DNA from: Craspedostauros australis
Lineage: Eukaryota > Bacillariophyta > Bacillariophyceae > Mastogloiales > Achnanthaceae
Direction: 5' to 3'
Assembly: GCA_026770025.1 (NCBI GenBank)
Contig: JAMXDE010000024.1
Location: forward strand, 929,743-993,742
DNA length: 64,000 bases
Below the pieces are notes generated by a model. It did no database searches. It was not told the DNA's origin and saw only the letters and a program-made list of their open reading frames with translations. The position numbers were made by a program, and so were the translations under genes. Of the stretch, positions 1-11,175 are shown in pieces; the first letter of the stretch is position 1, and each line of letters begins with the position of its first letter.

Positions 1-3000
1 TCCTTGGCTGTTTCCATTGATTCCTTCACGGCTGGAATTGGCACAGGTTCTGCTTCTGCTTCGGCCTCCGTTTCTACTTCTGCTTCAGCCTCAGCCTCAG
101 CCTCCACTTCAGGAGCACCCTCGTCCGAGACATCGATTTCAATGACTTCACTCGCTTCTGGAATATCTACATCTTGCGCCTCGTCAGATTCCAGCTTCAC
201 TGCCTGATGGAGCGTCTCTTCCGGCTCCAGCTTCGCAGATTCTCGTGGAGGTGTAGCTTCTATCTTCGCCTCCTCTTGCTCAGCGACTTGCTCTTCTGCG
301 ACGGCCTCCTCGACATCTGCTACATCGGGTGGGGCATCCGATGCTGGTCCAGCAGATTCCAACACAGCTGCATCAGGAGCATCAGGAGCATCAGCAGTAT
401 CGTTTGGTTGCTCGATCTCTCTTTCGTTTTGCATTGGCGAATCGGCCTCCGCTTCGGCCGTTTCGATTGGTGCGTTCTCGTCTTGTTGCTGTACTTCTGA
501 TGCAGTAGGGACGGTCGACTCGGTGGCATCTTTCCCGACTGCCGGAACTGACAGCTCCGGTTCATCTTCACCTTGGTCAGCGTCGATTACGGGGCTGGCT
601 GATGCCTCGTTGTTCGCTACCTCCTTGGTCGTCTCCGCTTGTGCGTCTGCATTGGCATCCACTGTTGTGGTCATCTCCGCATCTTGAGCCGCATCCTCAT
701 TCTTGCTGCTGTTGTCGTCATCATCCTTGTGATCGTGGTGTTCGTTGCGAGCTTCACCCTCGGTATTTACCTCAGCCTTAGCCTCGCCATCTTCATTGTC
801 GACAACGGGGGCAGAAGGAGCAACAGAATCAGCGACTTCATCTTCTTGAGCCTCACTATCGACCAATTCGACCTGTTCTTCTTTTTGCATTACGACGTCG
901 GTGCCTTCAACAGGTGGATCCGTATCTGCATCTGCATCGACATCTGCATCGATATCTGCATCGGCATCTGCATCGGCATCCGCATCCACAGCATCTTCAA
1001 CTGTCATGCTTTTCGTAGCATCATCGTCGTCAACGTCAACTTCCATGCTTTCCGCGGCATCAGCAACTTCCATATCATCGCCATCGCCATTGCCTGCATC
1101 AACATCAACGTCCACATCTTCAGCGGCGTCTTCAGTTGCAATCTCATTATTGGCATCGGCAATTTGCACATCATCGCCATTGCTTGCATCGTCGTCCACG
1201 TCGATGGCGACAGCAACAGTCGCACCCGTTTCACCCACATCTGCGTCTTGTCCCTCCATGGCTTCATTGCTGTCATGAACTTGCTGAGCCTCAAGTTCAA
1301 CTGCAGTGTCTGCCACGACAGTTGCGTCAGCCTTGACATCCGCCTCGACATCTTCCACAACGTCCGCGTTGGCCTCCGCACCACCGTCGCCTTCACCATC
1401 TTCATCGATGTCTGCCTCGACATCAACGTCTGCGTCGGTGTGTCCCTCCGTGTGGTTATCCTCGACATCCATCGCACTCGATTCGTCGTGAGCCTCCGTG
1501 GCCGAATTCATCGACTCGAGGTTGTGCAAGGAGGCTTCTTCCTCCTCTCTGCTGCCACGACCGTGACCAATGATCTCGATGGATGGCTCCTGATCGGTTT
1601 CTGTCACAGGATCCTCAGCAGACGTTTCAGAGCCGGCCCCCTTTTCGTCGTAGGCCTCGGACGCACCGTCCACTGGTGCCGCGACCATCGATTCTTGCTC
1701 CTTCGAATCGGGGGGAAGCATATCGCCTGTTCCACCTTCTTGTTTGGATCTCGATCTGACCATCAGCCTGGAGCCTGGCCCGCCACGAGAGTCGCCTTCA
1801 ACTCTGGCTTCGGGCAGGATCTGTGTTGTAGGCATGTCGACGACCTCTTCGCGCCCACTTGATTGCAGGTGCGGCGGGAGAGACGCGCTAACATCCACAG
1901 CGAGTCCTTCTGCAGCACCATCCATTGAGCCCAAAGTGTGAGCTGGTTGGTCCGCTTCGAGACCTGCGGTAGCGACATCGCCTGCAACCATAGATGCTGG
2001 TACCGAGGATGCACCGGGACTTTCGGCAATGGCGCCACCCCCCTCCACATTCGAAGCCGATACCGCCGCCTGTTGAGCTGGCGGGGAGGTGGGTTGATCG
2101 AACGTCGTCTCGGTGTTGCTGCTCATGGCCCCATGCATGTCGCGTGAGATATCTCGGTCCGCACGAGCTGCCGCGTCCACAATCGGATCATCCTGCTTCG
2201 TGTCGGCACCTTCGTGTGTCTTTGCCTTCTCCATGTCCATTTCCAGGGCTTCACGAGCCCTTCGGTTCTCGCGGACACGGCTTTCATCCTGCTGTTGCGT
2301 ACGTCGTGCGAATGCCACGAGGGAACCTGCCTCGGCCTGGCTTTCCGGTCCCTCATTCTCAGTTTCCATCGGGGGATCTTGCTCTGGCGCCTCTTCGAGC
2401 TCTGACGACTCGTTGCCCAAGTCTTCTTCTTGCTCCGTGTGCTCGTCAGCCGCGTCCATATCATCTGAGGAATGTGCAAGGTTGTCAGACGCTCGGATTT
2501 GAACGATCTTCGCTTCCTCGACCGTCAGCACAGGATCTTCATCGGCCGGTTGCTGATCCAGGTTGAGCATGGTTTCGCGAGCCTTCTTCTGGCGGCGTTC
2601 TTCTTCTTCGTCCTCTGTGTGGATGGCCTCGGAAACCTCCTCCTCAGTGTATCCGTGGGTGTCTTCTGGCTCGTACCCATCTTCGAGCTGAGACGTGTAT
2701 CCGTACTGCGATGTCTTGCGCCGATCGGCGTCTCGCGCGAGCTGTGCTTGACGATTCGCCTGGTTTCCATTCCCAGTGGCATCACCGCCAGTCTCAGCTG
2801 CGTTGGCACCAGATCCCATCACACCCTTGTCGGCTCCGTCGGTCTTGACATCGTCGTCAGGAGCTCCCATGGTATCGTCGTCCATCAATGCTGCTCCCAT
2901 CTGCCGTGGTGCATGATCGTTCTCCACGTCGCTGGCAACCACGGTGCTGCCAGCCCCAGAAATACCTGTACTACGCAAGTCGACGTCGCGTTCCTCGTCC

Positions 3001-5048
3001 GTTGTCGCTTCAATGTCTTCCCCAACATCTGCAACGTCGGTTTCGGCCTTCTCAACCATCAAGTTGCGTTCTGCTTCGTCATCGGTCGCCTCGCTCGCGA
3101 CGCCGGTCTTGATAGCGACTGATGCGTCAGTCTCGTACACCTGCTGTGGTTGCATCTCGTCAGCAACCACGTCATCGTCAGCAACAACGACGTCGTCATC
3201 ATTATCGTTGTTGTCAATGCCATTGTCATTGTCATTGTCGTCGTCATCATCATCTTGTTCTTCTTGTTCTTCCTCGTCTTCATCTTCTCCTTTGTACTGC
3301 TGCTGGTCGGAATCCGCTGTATTGGCATCATACGTAACCTCCTCTTCCTCATCGTTTGCAACATCCTTTGTGGGATCGGTTTGGACGACCTCAATGACAT
3401 CATCGTCGTCGTCGTCGTCGTCGGCATCATCATCATCCTTGCTGCTGGATGGAAACTGACCTTCGTACGCCATCTCCATGGTCTCGTCGGCTTGTTCTGC
3501 GGAGAAATCGATGGCAGATACCGAAGCTCTATTTCGCAGCGGTGGCAAAGCCTCCATGCCATCTTGCATCTCCATTTCATCGGTGTCTTCAAACTGCGCT
3601 CCTGCGTCGTCCTCTTCAATTTCTTCGCCGTCATCGTCATCGTATGCGCTGGAATCGTAGGCGCCGTCTTCTTCAGCGTACATCGGTTGGCCCGCGGCAT
3701 CGACGTAGCCGTACTGGCCTTCAACGGTATCGCCGTACTGGTATGTCATTTGCGCAGATGCCTGTTGCTGGATGTACTCTTGTGGGAGACCCTGGACCAC
3801 CATGTCATCGTCGGAGTCGATGATTTCTGTCACTTCGACAATATCATCATCATCATCATCATCATCGCTAGCAGCAACATGCTGTTGTGCCTCGCCATCA
3901 TCGATGTACTCGTCCTCCTGCTCCAACTCGTGCGCAGCTTCAGATCCCTGGACAAGAACATCGTCCACATTAGCGGCAGCCGGCCCATCGGCTTCTTCCG
4001 TCTGTTCTTGTGCCACGTCTGTGGCAAGCACATCCTCGTCGAGTTCTTCTGGTTGCTCGGCACGCTTGATGTACCGGTGAATGTCCAACACGTCGCCATC
4101 CAACAAGGAAGGCGGAATGGGGTTGCTGTACACCAGGAAAGCGGTTGCCCACTGATCCAACACCTTCTCTTGCTGGCTGTCGATGATGTCGTAGGGCGAT
4201 GCCGGCTTGAAAGGAGGCTGCGGCGGTCCCTCTCGGCGCGTGTGCTTCCAGTCAATATCGATGTACGACATGATTCCACGCACGGTCGTCGTCTTGATGC
4301 ACTGGCAGCACATGCGCAAGGCGGTCTTCTGCGCAGCAAGGAGGACGTTGTTCTTCTCTTCCTCTGTCGCGTTGGGGTTCTCCCATACGTCCCGCACGAC
4401 ATCCGTCAAGTAGGCCTCCATGAACCGAAATCCGTAGCTGCCCAGGTTGGTGGCCATGATGTCGAGCACGAATTTGCGCTTGGATTTCGCCTTGGTTTTG
4501 ATGTAGGGCATTGGAGCCAAGTCACGCGCGTCGTGCCCATCGACGAAGATGTGGCCGTAGTATTCGAGGATGTCCCAGATGTGCGCCCAGCATCGTTCGT
4601 GCACGGCAACATCGATTCTGAGCTCGCAGATGCGCTTCGCCGCCATGACGGCCTTGTCGAGCTCATGACTCGCGACGAGCAGAGCGTGGTGGACGATGAT
4701 GCCGGAATACTTCTCGAACAGCTCCGGCGGTATCTTCTCGACTGTCTGTATCGAGTACGGAGACTGCTCACCATCGTCTCCTTCAGCGTCATCTGCATCT
4801 CCGGCAGTGAGGCGTTTGCGGTTGTTGGTGGCACGTTGCGGTCGCTTGTTCTGCGATGGGGCTTGGAGGGTGGCACGAATACTGTCGATAGCTTTGCCGA
4901 TGGAATTGATGGGAAGGATGATGGCGCAGGCCTTGCAGATCTGATCGAGGCAGGGATTGAAACTGTGATGATCGGGAGACGATACAGGATGTGTTGTGTG
5001 TGCGATGATGTGATTATGATCATTGGAGGTGGTTGCGTGGCTCATCAT
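1..5048 (-). CDS. Giant acidic protein with basic tail, copy A (3' part outside the window)
   Basis: The frame opens at the ATG complementary to 5046-5048 (protein starts MMSH) and stays open for 1682 codons to the left edge. The full product, judged from copy B, is about 2102 residues. Residues 1 to about 320 look globular, with mixed hydrophobic and Cys/Trp residues. The rest seen here is low complexity: Asp runs, Glu/Ala/Asp/Gln-rich stretches and near-perfect Asp-Val-Asp-Ala repeats. I recognise no family. The composition suggests a disordered, perhaps nuclear or chromatin-associated protein, but that is inference. Codon 582 reads CAG here (3300-3302), where copy B has TAG. Short codon-repeat expansions near 370-390 and 910-990 make this copy 21 bases longer than copy B over the same stretch. 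The second Met directly after the first could also be the start. Confidence 0.85.
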   Translation of the reverse strand, partial: MMSHATTSNDHNHIIAHTTHPVSSPDHHSFNPCLDQICKACAIILPINSIGKAIDSIRATLQAPSQNKRPQRATNNRKRLTAGDADDAEGDDGEQSPYSIQTVEKIPPELFEKYSGIIVHHALLVASHELDKAVMAAKRICELRIDVAVHERCWAHIWDILEYYGHIFVDGHDARDLAPMPYIKTKAKSKRKFVLDIMATNLGSYGFRFMEAYLTDVVRDVWENPNATEEEKNNVLLAAQKTALRMCCQCIKTTTVRGIMSYIDIDWKHTRREGPPQPPFKPASPYDIIDSQQEKVLDQWATAFLVYSNPIPPSLLDGDVLDIHRYIKRAEQPEELDEDVLATDVAQEQTEEADGPAAANVDDVLVQGSEAAHELEQEDEYIDDGEAQQHVAASDDDDDDDDIVEVTEIIDSDDDMVVQGLPQEYIQQQASAQMTYQYGDTVEGQYGYVDAAGQPMYAEEDGAYDSSAYDDDDGEEIEEDDAGAQFEDTDEMEMQDGMEALPPLRNRASVSAIDFSAEQADETMEMAYEGQFPSSSKDDDDADDDDDDDDVIEVVQTDPTKDVANDEEEEVTYDANTADSDQQQYKGEDEDEEEQEEQDDDDDDNDNDNGIDNNDNDDDVVVADDDVVADEMQPQQVYETDASVAIKTGVASEATDDEAERNLMVEKAETDVADVGEDIEATTDEERDVDLRSTGISGAGSTVVASDVENDHAPRQMGAALMDDDTMGAPDDDVKTDGADKGVMGSGANAAETGGDATGNGNQANRQAQLARDADRRKTSQYGYTSQLEDGYEPEDTHGYTEEEVSEAIHTEDEEEERRQKKARETMLNLDQQPADEDPVLTVEEAKIVQIRASDNLAHSSDDMDAADEHTEQEEDLGNESSELEEAPEQDPPMETENEGPESQAEAGSLVAFARRTQQQDESRVRENRRAREALEMDMEKAKTHEGADTKQDDPIVDAAARADRDISRDMHGAMSSNTETTFDQPTSPPAQQAAVSASNVEGGGAIAESPGASSVPASMVAGDVATAGLEADQPAHTLGSMDGAAEGLAVDVSASLPPHLQSSGREEVVDMPTTQILPEARVEGDSRGGPGSRLMVRSRSKQEGGTGDMLPPDSKEQESMVAAPVDGASEAYDEKGAGSETSAEDPVTETDQEPSIEIIGHGRGSREEEEASLHNLESMNSATEAHDESSAMDVEDNHTEGHTDADVDVEADIDEDGEGDGGAEANADVVEDVEADVKADATVVADTAVELEAQQVHDSNEAMEGQDADVGETGATVAVAIDVDDDASNGDDVQIADANNEIATEDAAEDVDVDVDAGNGDGDDMEVADAAESMEVDVDDDDATKSMTVEDAVDADADADADADIDADVDADADTDPPVEGTDVVMQKEEQVELVDSEAQEDEVADSVAPSAPVVDNEDGEAKAEVNTEGEARNEHHDHKDDDDNSSKNEDAAQDAEMTTTVDANADAQAETTKEVANNEASASPVIDADQGEDEPELSVPAVGKDATESTVPTASEVQQQDENAPIETAEAEADSPMQNEREIEQPNDTADAPDAPDAAVLESAGPASDAPPDVADVEEAVAEEQVAEQEEAKIEATPPRESAKLEPEETLHQAVKLESDEAQDVDIPEASEVIEIDVSDEGAPEVEAEAEAEAEVETEAEAEAEPVPIPAVKESMETAK

Positions 5049-6186
5049 TTCATACTATCGGCTTCTAAGCCAATCAGATCACTCCATTATGAACACAAGA
5101 TACCTTCCGAACAGGGGGTGACCAGGATCGAAACGAGCGTATAACGTCAATCGAAACAATTATGGAATCCTGGAGTTGAGTTGCAGTTCAACTAAGAACG
5201 GACTACTTTCTCTTTGGAGTGTCCCGTGTCGTTGCTTGAAATCTATTTTGGCGCGAAATTGAGCAAGCCCGACAATGGCCAGACCCTTACTTTGTCCCCC
5301 TATCTTTCATTCACTAACCAATCCCGTTACACGTGCTACGGTCCATCTATCCTATCAACGCATGTGGAACTACATGCTCCTCCGACCCTGTCAGATGGAC
5401 TTCACCAGAATTCCCTTTTGCTGCTGCAACATCCACTGACTACACCAGCTCCGTCGTGGGCAATCCAAACTGCTTCAACAACAGCAATGGAATCCTAATG
5501 CAAAATCCAAACCTCTGACACCTGCAGCATTGTTCACATCACGTCAACAGCTGCTGAAGCCACAAGGCCTTCTGCATGACGTCGTCAGCATTCAAGAGGA
5601 GAAGGACTGAGAGAAGGTAAAGTTCCGTCTCAGCACTGAACCATAAGGGTCAGTGCAGAGCCGTGCCAACATGTTGAACATCGTTTCTTCATCCTGCATA
5701 CCACGGTACTAACTCATAATAACTCAAGCTCAGATTAGTACAACACTATTACTCTACTCATTGACTACAAGTTCTCTTGCCAACAGCGTTCAATCTCAGT
5801 GAACTGCACCAATGGGTCTTCATCTGAACCCGGCAGTCCACGAGGCCTTCTCCGACTCGTCTACGAAACGTACACGAATCCTAACTAACTCTCACTTTTC
5901 GTCCAGATCTCATCTCGTGCCTTCCTCTCAAATCGCTCCCTCCGGCGACAATTTTGGAGTTTCTGTGATTTCCTCCCTCACAAGCGTTGACATCAGTTTT
6001 ATCGACCTCTGTCGTGCATGTATCGTCACGCTACCCTCCACTTCCTCCCTTGTATGCACCATCAATCTGCGTCGATTGTCCATCTTCTTTCGTGCACGTT
6101 GTGGCCTTCCTTCATGTAGCTTGTTCCAAGAGCTTGGGGGCATGATTAGCGTTTCGTTTTATATTATTGGCATTTGCTCTATCATC
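5049..6186. other. Gap upstream of the acidic gene and the transposase
   Basis: There is no recognisable gene here. It should contain the promoter of the acidic-protein gene, which points left, and the 5' flank of the PIF/Harbinger transposase, which points right. A frame in phase with the transposase is open from 5812, but its first 125 codons are Ser/Thr/Leu-rich and unlike a transposase, so I treat it as non-coding leader. The same sequence in copy B (41650-42786) differs by a few substitutions and one or two short indels. Confidence 0.5.
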
Positions 6187-6654
6187 ATGGATTACTCCTC
6201 TTTCCTCCAACGCCGCCGCGAGGTAGCCACTGCTACCGTCCTCATCATCATCGCTGAACAACTCATGGCACAGCAGCGTCTTCTCACGTTCGCTGTGGCC
6301 AACTACCTCCATGACAGCTTGCCCACTGCTTTGCGCAGAGGCCGCTACAAGAGCTCAGGGGTTTTCTCCCGTGACACCAGTACCTTCTGGCACAGCATTC
6401 TTGAACATGGTGATGCCATGGAGTTCTACAACTTCGTTGGCATCACCAGAGAGTCCTTCATGCAACTCGCCGTCATCTTGAAGCCATCCATCGAGGCTCT
6501 TCCTGTCAACCAACGATCTGTGACCCCGCGTCGATGTGATCTGGCGCGTTGCAGATTCATGCATATTGATGTGACTGCAATCGTCTTGAAGTATCTCACT
6601 TCAAAGGCCGAGCTCAAGAACCTCTCGCCCCAGTTCGGTTGCATCGTTAGCGTC
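6187..6654 (+). pseudogene. PIF/Harbinger-like transposase, N-terminal part, copy A
   Basis: The ATG at 6187 opens a product with an Arg-rich start, then a helical region (FVGITRESFMQLAVILKPSI) and a segment ending in KAELKNLSPQFGC. This matches the layout ahead of the catalytic core in PIF/Harbinger (DDE_4) transposases, where a helix-turn-helix-like segment ends in a similar FG motif. The frame is intact to 6654, where a solo LTR breaks it. The coding sequence resumes at 7462. Copy B has a one-base shift inside this part that copy A does not, so A is closer to the functional form. An 807-bp LTR and further insertions downstream mean no full protein can be made from this locus. Confidence 0.7.
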
Positions 6655-7461
6655 TGTCAGGAATCGAGGGTACGACTATGTCGTGATATCCTAGATTGCC
6701 GCACCTCCCATAATACCAAAAATAGACTAGTCGATCTACCAAAGTCGGACACACTCCCAAGTCGATTGTGAGCCATCCTCCTCTGTGTGTCAAGAGTATG
6801 ACGGACAACGGATGGACGAATGACATGATGTGTTCGTGATGACTAACGGACAAAGATGGCGAACCTTGGATGTAAAAGAGAGACTGGAACACCGAAGTGT
6901 TCTTGAACACGAAAGTTAACCAGTGGACCAAACATCTATGGAGAAGCGCTATCACATTTGAGTCGCTCGGAACTCAGAACACGATCGTGTGAATGACGGA
7001 GAACCGCGAAGGAGAACAAAGCGCGGATCGGAACATCATCGAAGGATTGGACTGATCGTGCTAGAACATCATGTTCTGACCCAAGTGTGATCGTCGGTGA
7101 ACATGTGAGAAAAGTGAGTGAACAACGTGAAAGAGTGCACTGAATGGGTGATTGATGTCGGATCAGAAGAGAGTGAAACTCGACATCAGCATGCATGTAC
7201 TGCAGGAGTGTAAAAGGGAATCACCATGGATGAACATGATGAAATACGCCTGAAATGCATGATGAGATGTGCATGATGAGCAAGCTTTGCAATGATGAAT
7301 ACAAGAGCAACTACAGGGTGCTACTGCTATTATCATGGGCAATGGATTTGAAGATACAAGAAATGAAGATGTTGTTCTCACAGTTCCAACAATGCAACAA
7401 CAGGAATAGGTAATCAGATACTACTACAAACTAGAGACTGGGTTACCCCGGATTTCCAACA
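6655..7461 (+). mobile_element. Solo LTR, second LTR family, copy A
   Basis: This 807-bp block begins TGTCAGGAATCG and ends GGATTTCCAACA, the TG...CA ends typical of LTRs. It splits the transposase exactly between the FGC segment and the VFHDYLNL segment. Flanks are AGCGTC on the left and ACCGTC on the right, a target duplication of about 5-6 bp with one mismatch. It is not closely similar to the TGTCGAGATGTA LTR family found elsewhere in the window. The same insertion is in copy B (43254-44060), so it is older than the A/B split. No internal retrotransposon region is attached. The orientation given is a guess. Confidence 0.7.
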
Positions 7462-7881
7462 ACCGTCTTCCACGACTACCTCAACTTGGGCATGGACGCA
7501 ATCCTAGAAGCATTGATCATGCATGACCTCGCCAAGGTGTTCTGGGATAGAAGCGATGACGCCCTTGATGACATGAAAGACATCAGCAAGTCCTTTTCTG
7601 CTGCGCCTGGCGTTGTGGCAGTGATTGATGGCTTGAAGCTCATCAGCCACGCACCAGCGCTTCCCGCCGAGCAGAACCGTGACTTCAATGGGTGGACCAA
7701 GGATGTCAACCGCAATCTCGTGCTGGTTTGGAACTTGAAAGGGCGAGTCGTTGACTGTGCAGTCAACACTCCCAGCAGCTTTCACGATTCCACGTCTTGT
7801 GTCTGGGCGCACATCTACGAGCACATCATGAAGCTCCCAAAGGGAACAACGGTCGCTGCAGATGCCGCCTTCAGCACCGCC
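7462..7881 (+). pseudogene. PIF/Harbinger-like transposase, catalytic middle part, copy A
   Basis: The frame continues as VFHDYLNLGMDAILEA and carries two of the three acidic residues of the DDE_4 fold. The first Asp is in VVAVIDGLKL (7627-7629) and the second in SSFHDSTSCVW (7786-7788). The intervening NRDFNGWTKDVNRNLVLVWN segment is typical of PIF/Harbinger enzymes. The reading frame stops at ...AFSTA, where a Copia-type LTR begins at 7882. The last six bases, ACCGCC, are duplicated at 21247-21252 on the far side of the insertion, and the remaining C-terminal part follows there. Confidence 0.8.
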
Positions 7882-8592
7882 TGTCGAGATGTACATGTGA
7901 GTATATGTCGAGATGTACGTGTATATGTGCATCGTTCACCCGCTATTCTCTCATATGCACTTGGACGGTATAACTATATTCATGTCGATAGTATGCTGGG
8001 ATTCGTCAGAATTACAGCGGAAATGGAATACATGAAAAGGGGCAAGATTTCTGGAGGAAATTTGCAAATGACGATTTCTGAGAGAATTGGAAGATCGTCC
8101 GTCCATCTACCAATGGTACCAAGAGAATCTCGAGGTACTTCCCAACTAAACCTCAGATGACGATATCATCTGACAGGCTGCTGCATCACCAATGGAACAT
8201 GACATCTGGAGAGCAGAAGGACGCCTACTGACGTCGACAGGATGTCATCATGTCACCACGTCGACATCTGTCTCCAAGTCAGAGCAGGAGGCGAAGATCC
8301 GATGACCCATGAAGATCATGGATACTGAAGGTGAACTTCAAATGGTAAGTACTCATGGAGTAGGAACCAGTACTGAACGAACGGAGTGTCGAATGCGGAG
8401 TACGTATCGAACACGGAGTATCGTGTAGCACGAGCACACGATGTTGAGAGAGAGAGAGAGAATACAGAGAGGAGCGAGAGAGGATCTCGCGTTCCGACTC
8501 ATAGTCGGAGACTGAATCTACGAAACAGATTGAAGCGCCGAGAGCATCGGGCAAGACAAGTGGTGTACTACTGCGCTCAGCAATAATTTACA

Positions 8593-10309
8593 CCACCGTA
8601 ACGCTGGTTGTTGCCCTCCAACACGAGAATTGTCACGTTTCGTAGCCCAGTCTAGAGCAAAATTGCAAAAAGTGCTTATGATGCTATATCGCAACACCAC
8701 ATCATTTATAATTAAAAATAAGTGTACCATGTGAACAACTCACTTGCGAAGTAGAGGAATATTGAATTTAAATTTAAATTAACTTTAAATTTAACATCAT
8801 TTTTGTTGATCGCGTGCGATTGTGTGCGGCACAAAACTCTGGATGGCGCCATGCTGCCATCACTTTGCCATCCAAGATGATGCCCATAACCATCTCGTTT
8901 TGTCCACCTGCGCACCTCATTGTCTCTATACACTCCATATATATCCATCCCTGACAAGAATGCTCAGATTGATGCCGTTTCAATGCACCTTTTTGGCCCA
9001 TTGCTGAAAACCAACATTTTTGACAATGCAGAACAGTCCAGAAGCAGCCGCTTTGTCCCATCATATCTCCTGTTCACAACCATCTCTGTTCCCCCCATGC
9101 AGCACACCTTGATCCCTGATTCGTTGGGGACACGTTGATGCATCCCACAATGCCTCAAGATGGATCTCCACATTTTGATCCATCCCGATGCTGACGCCAC
9201 AACCAGTTTTTCTTCATGTCGAAAAAATGCGACTGCCACATTTGCTTCATTTCAACCTCTTCCACTCAATCAGATTGAGACACACTTCTCCACCCCATTC
9301 CTGACTTGATGGTGAAGATATCTTGTATGGGTGGGATGGCGATATGATGGATGTTCACATGCGCCACCACACCAACAAAGCCACGCGATGGGTTCATGAG
9401 CACCCCCCAAAAAACTCTTGCCCTCCACTTGTTCCCCTCCATCGACACCTTCCAGGCCATCCACGAGCCTCAAACTTCGTGGGCACCTTCATCTTGATCT
9501 CCTCAATGCGTCTTGCCATCCATGGTTGTCGGAATGGCTGGCATCGTCCACGCGCAACCCGTACCCAATGTGCAAATTTGCCACCTTTTTGCGCCTTTCG
9601 CTCTTTCCGCTATCGCTCCCTCAATTGGACCACTCTGACAGCGCCCTCTTGTCCATCCACCAATATTCCCATGGCAGTTCCATCGATGTGCTTGGATTTG
9701 GAATTGGGCTGATGGTTGTTGCGATGCCGTACATGGCATTTGAGGGTCCTTGCTGAGTCTTGTTTTGTTTCCCCATTGTCGTGTTGTTGTGTGGGGTTTC
9801 TTGGTGACGGTCTTTTGTTGCTGCTGGGGTATGGGGGATTACAACAGAATTCCAACGAATGCCTCCAAACCTCCACCACAAACCAGATGTCCATCCACAC
9901 CCGATTCCGGTGCCATGAGTTAATCTCGCTTCTTGAGCGCGTCCACCCCACTCTGAGGCCTGCCAACACCCAGAACTTCAAAACAAAGCCATCAACATCT
10001 TTACATGTAATATTACATCTAAAAGTCTCCAATTTCAACAACTAATTAGCACACTCTACAAACAGACTCCAGCTCGTATTGACCTTCTATTCAGATTCTA
10101 TTTTGGACGACCCTTTCTTTCATGTTTATCGGTCCATTTGTTACCAAATGTATTCACTTGTTGAGTTACCTTCCTGCTGCACCAGTTTCGCCCCTCATGT
10201 TGGTGTGTATCCTGGCCAGTGTTGGTCCCAACAAGTATCTTATGCCCATCCCCTGTCCTCCTGAAGCTCACGTACAAAGTTTATCTCTGAATAAGTCATT
10301 GGCTATCCC
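8593..10309. other. Left arm of the mariner-like element, no gene recognised
   Basis: There are no convincing coding regions in this 1.7 kb. Short open frames exist on both strands, but none shows a known motif. An AT-only tract of repeated AAATTT/TTTAAA words lies at about 8762-8794. The N-terminal DNA-binding part of the mariner transposase was expected in this arm and was not found. Confidence 0.5.
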
Positions 10310-10849
10310 ATGATTGATCAGATTGGAACCTCCCCACAGCTGGTGCAGGGCATGAGAGTTGGATTGGTGAGTTGGAGGAGGAATGTGTGTTCCAACAACT
10401 TGCAAAGTGCCATTGGGTGGTACCCTCTCCTGTTGGGATTTATTCATGAGGATTGGATCCACCAGCAAGCTCAGTGGATGGTGACGCACGAGTGTCAATA
10501 CCCCAACACAAATGCTTGGGCTAGGGAGATAGTGCGTTGGATCTGGAAAATACCCTGGGAGGCGTGGCTGGCCAGGAATGCCAAAGTTCATGATGAGGAA
10601 GGGCATCCCACAGTGCAGGACTTGCTCAGACAGGTCCGTCGACTGACACAGGGTGCGAGTCAGGATATGAATGAATCGGAGTTGCGCTTGCTCCGGGAAG
10701 GCTGCAGTATCGAGTATGGAACCAAGGGGCAAATGCAACAGTGGGTGAATTCTATGGTCGCCGTTCATGTGGCGGTTAGAGCGAGACGACGATCACGGAC
10801 GATGCACGCTGAGAGGTGGGCAATGGCATCATGGTTGGGATTAGCTTGA
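10310..10849 (+). pseudogene. Fragment of a retroelement-associated protein (W-x3-W-x2-RN tail)
   Basis: This open frame of 179 codons is preceded in phase by a TAA just upstream. It contains REIVRWIWKIPWEAWLARN followed by AKVHDEEGHP. Proteins with an aromatic-rich W-x3-W-x2-RN-x2-H segment are, to my knowledge, common C-terminal tails of reverse-transcriptase-related proteins in stramenopile genomes. The rest is basic and Trp-rich and has no other motif I recognise. It lies inside the mariner-like element, upstream of the LINE, in the same orientation. It is probably the 3' end of another truncated retroelement, but its own borders are not visible. Function unknown. Confidence 0.4.
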
Positions 10850-11068
10850 GAAGGTACACATGAAAGATCGCTCAAAGCATGGTCCTACGGGGCCTGTGGC
10901 GGCGAGGGTAAAGCCTTATGGCACATTTCTAATGTAATCACTGAGTTATTTATTTGTTCCATGATTGATCATGTCGTGGGTAGTTCCAAAATTACCATGC
11001 TCTTCGCATTGCTGATGCCTTGCACATTTGGATCTGCATGTCATTCAGGCAATCATTTCCTCCACAGC

Positions 11069-11084
11069 CAACTACAACTGAGCC
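11069..11084 (+). repeat. LINE target-site duplication, left copy
   Basis: CAACTACAACTGAGCC at 11069-11084 is repeated exactly at 19553-19568. The two copies define the ends of the LINE insertion. Removing the LINE and one copy rejoins an open frame that runs into the mariner transposase motif YMDEKW. Confidence 0.9.
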
Positions 11085-11175
11085 CATAGTTTCGGAACTC
11101 CGGCAACTCAAACAGCAACCAATACAAAACTAAATCAGTACCAAAATTACAGCAAACAACACGGAAACCACCACG

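Noticed and set aside
639..1862. 407-codon plus-strand frame rich in Ile, Val, Cys and Phe, resembling a membrane protein; repeated at 37255-38466
   Set aside because: Antisense shadow of Asp/Ala/Glu repeats. The hydrophobic composition follows from GAY codons read in reverse.
3150..5144. Long plus-strand open frame (664 codons), also at 39754-41745
   Set aside because: It is the antisense of the acidic-protein gene. Asp codons read backwards give Ile and Val, which makes a false hydrophobic protein.
5812..6186. In-frame N-terminal extension of the transposase
   Set aside because: The 125 codons are Ser/Thr/Leu-rich with no transposase similarity and precede a better ATG at 6187.
6655..7461. 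Intron of the transposase gene
   Set aside because: The block has TG...CA ends, no GT...AG at the coding joints and a near-match target duplication, so an LTR is the better reading.
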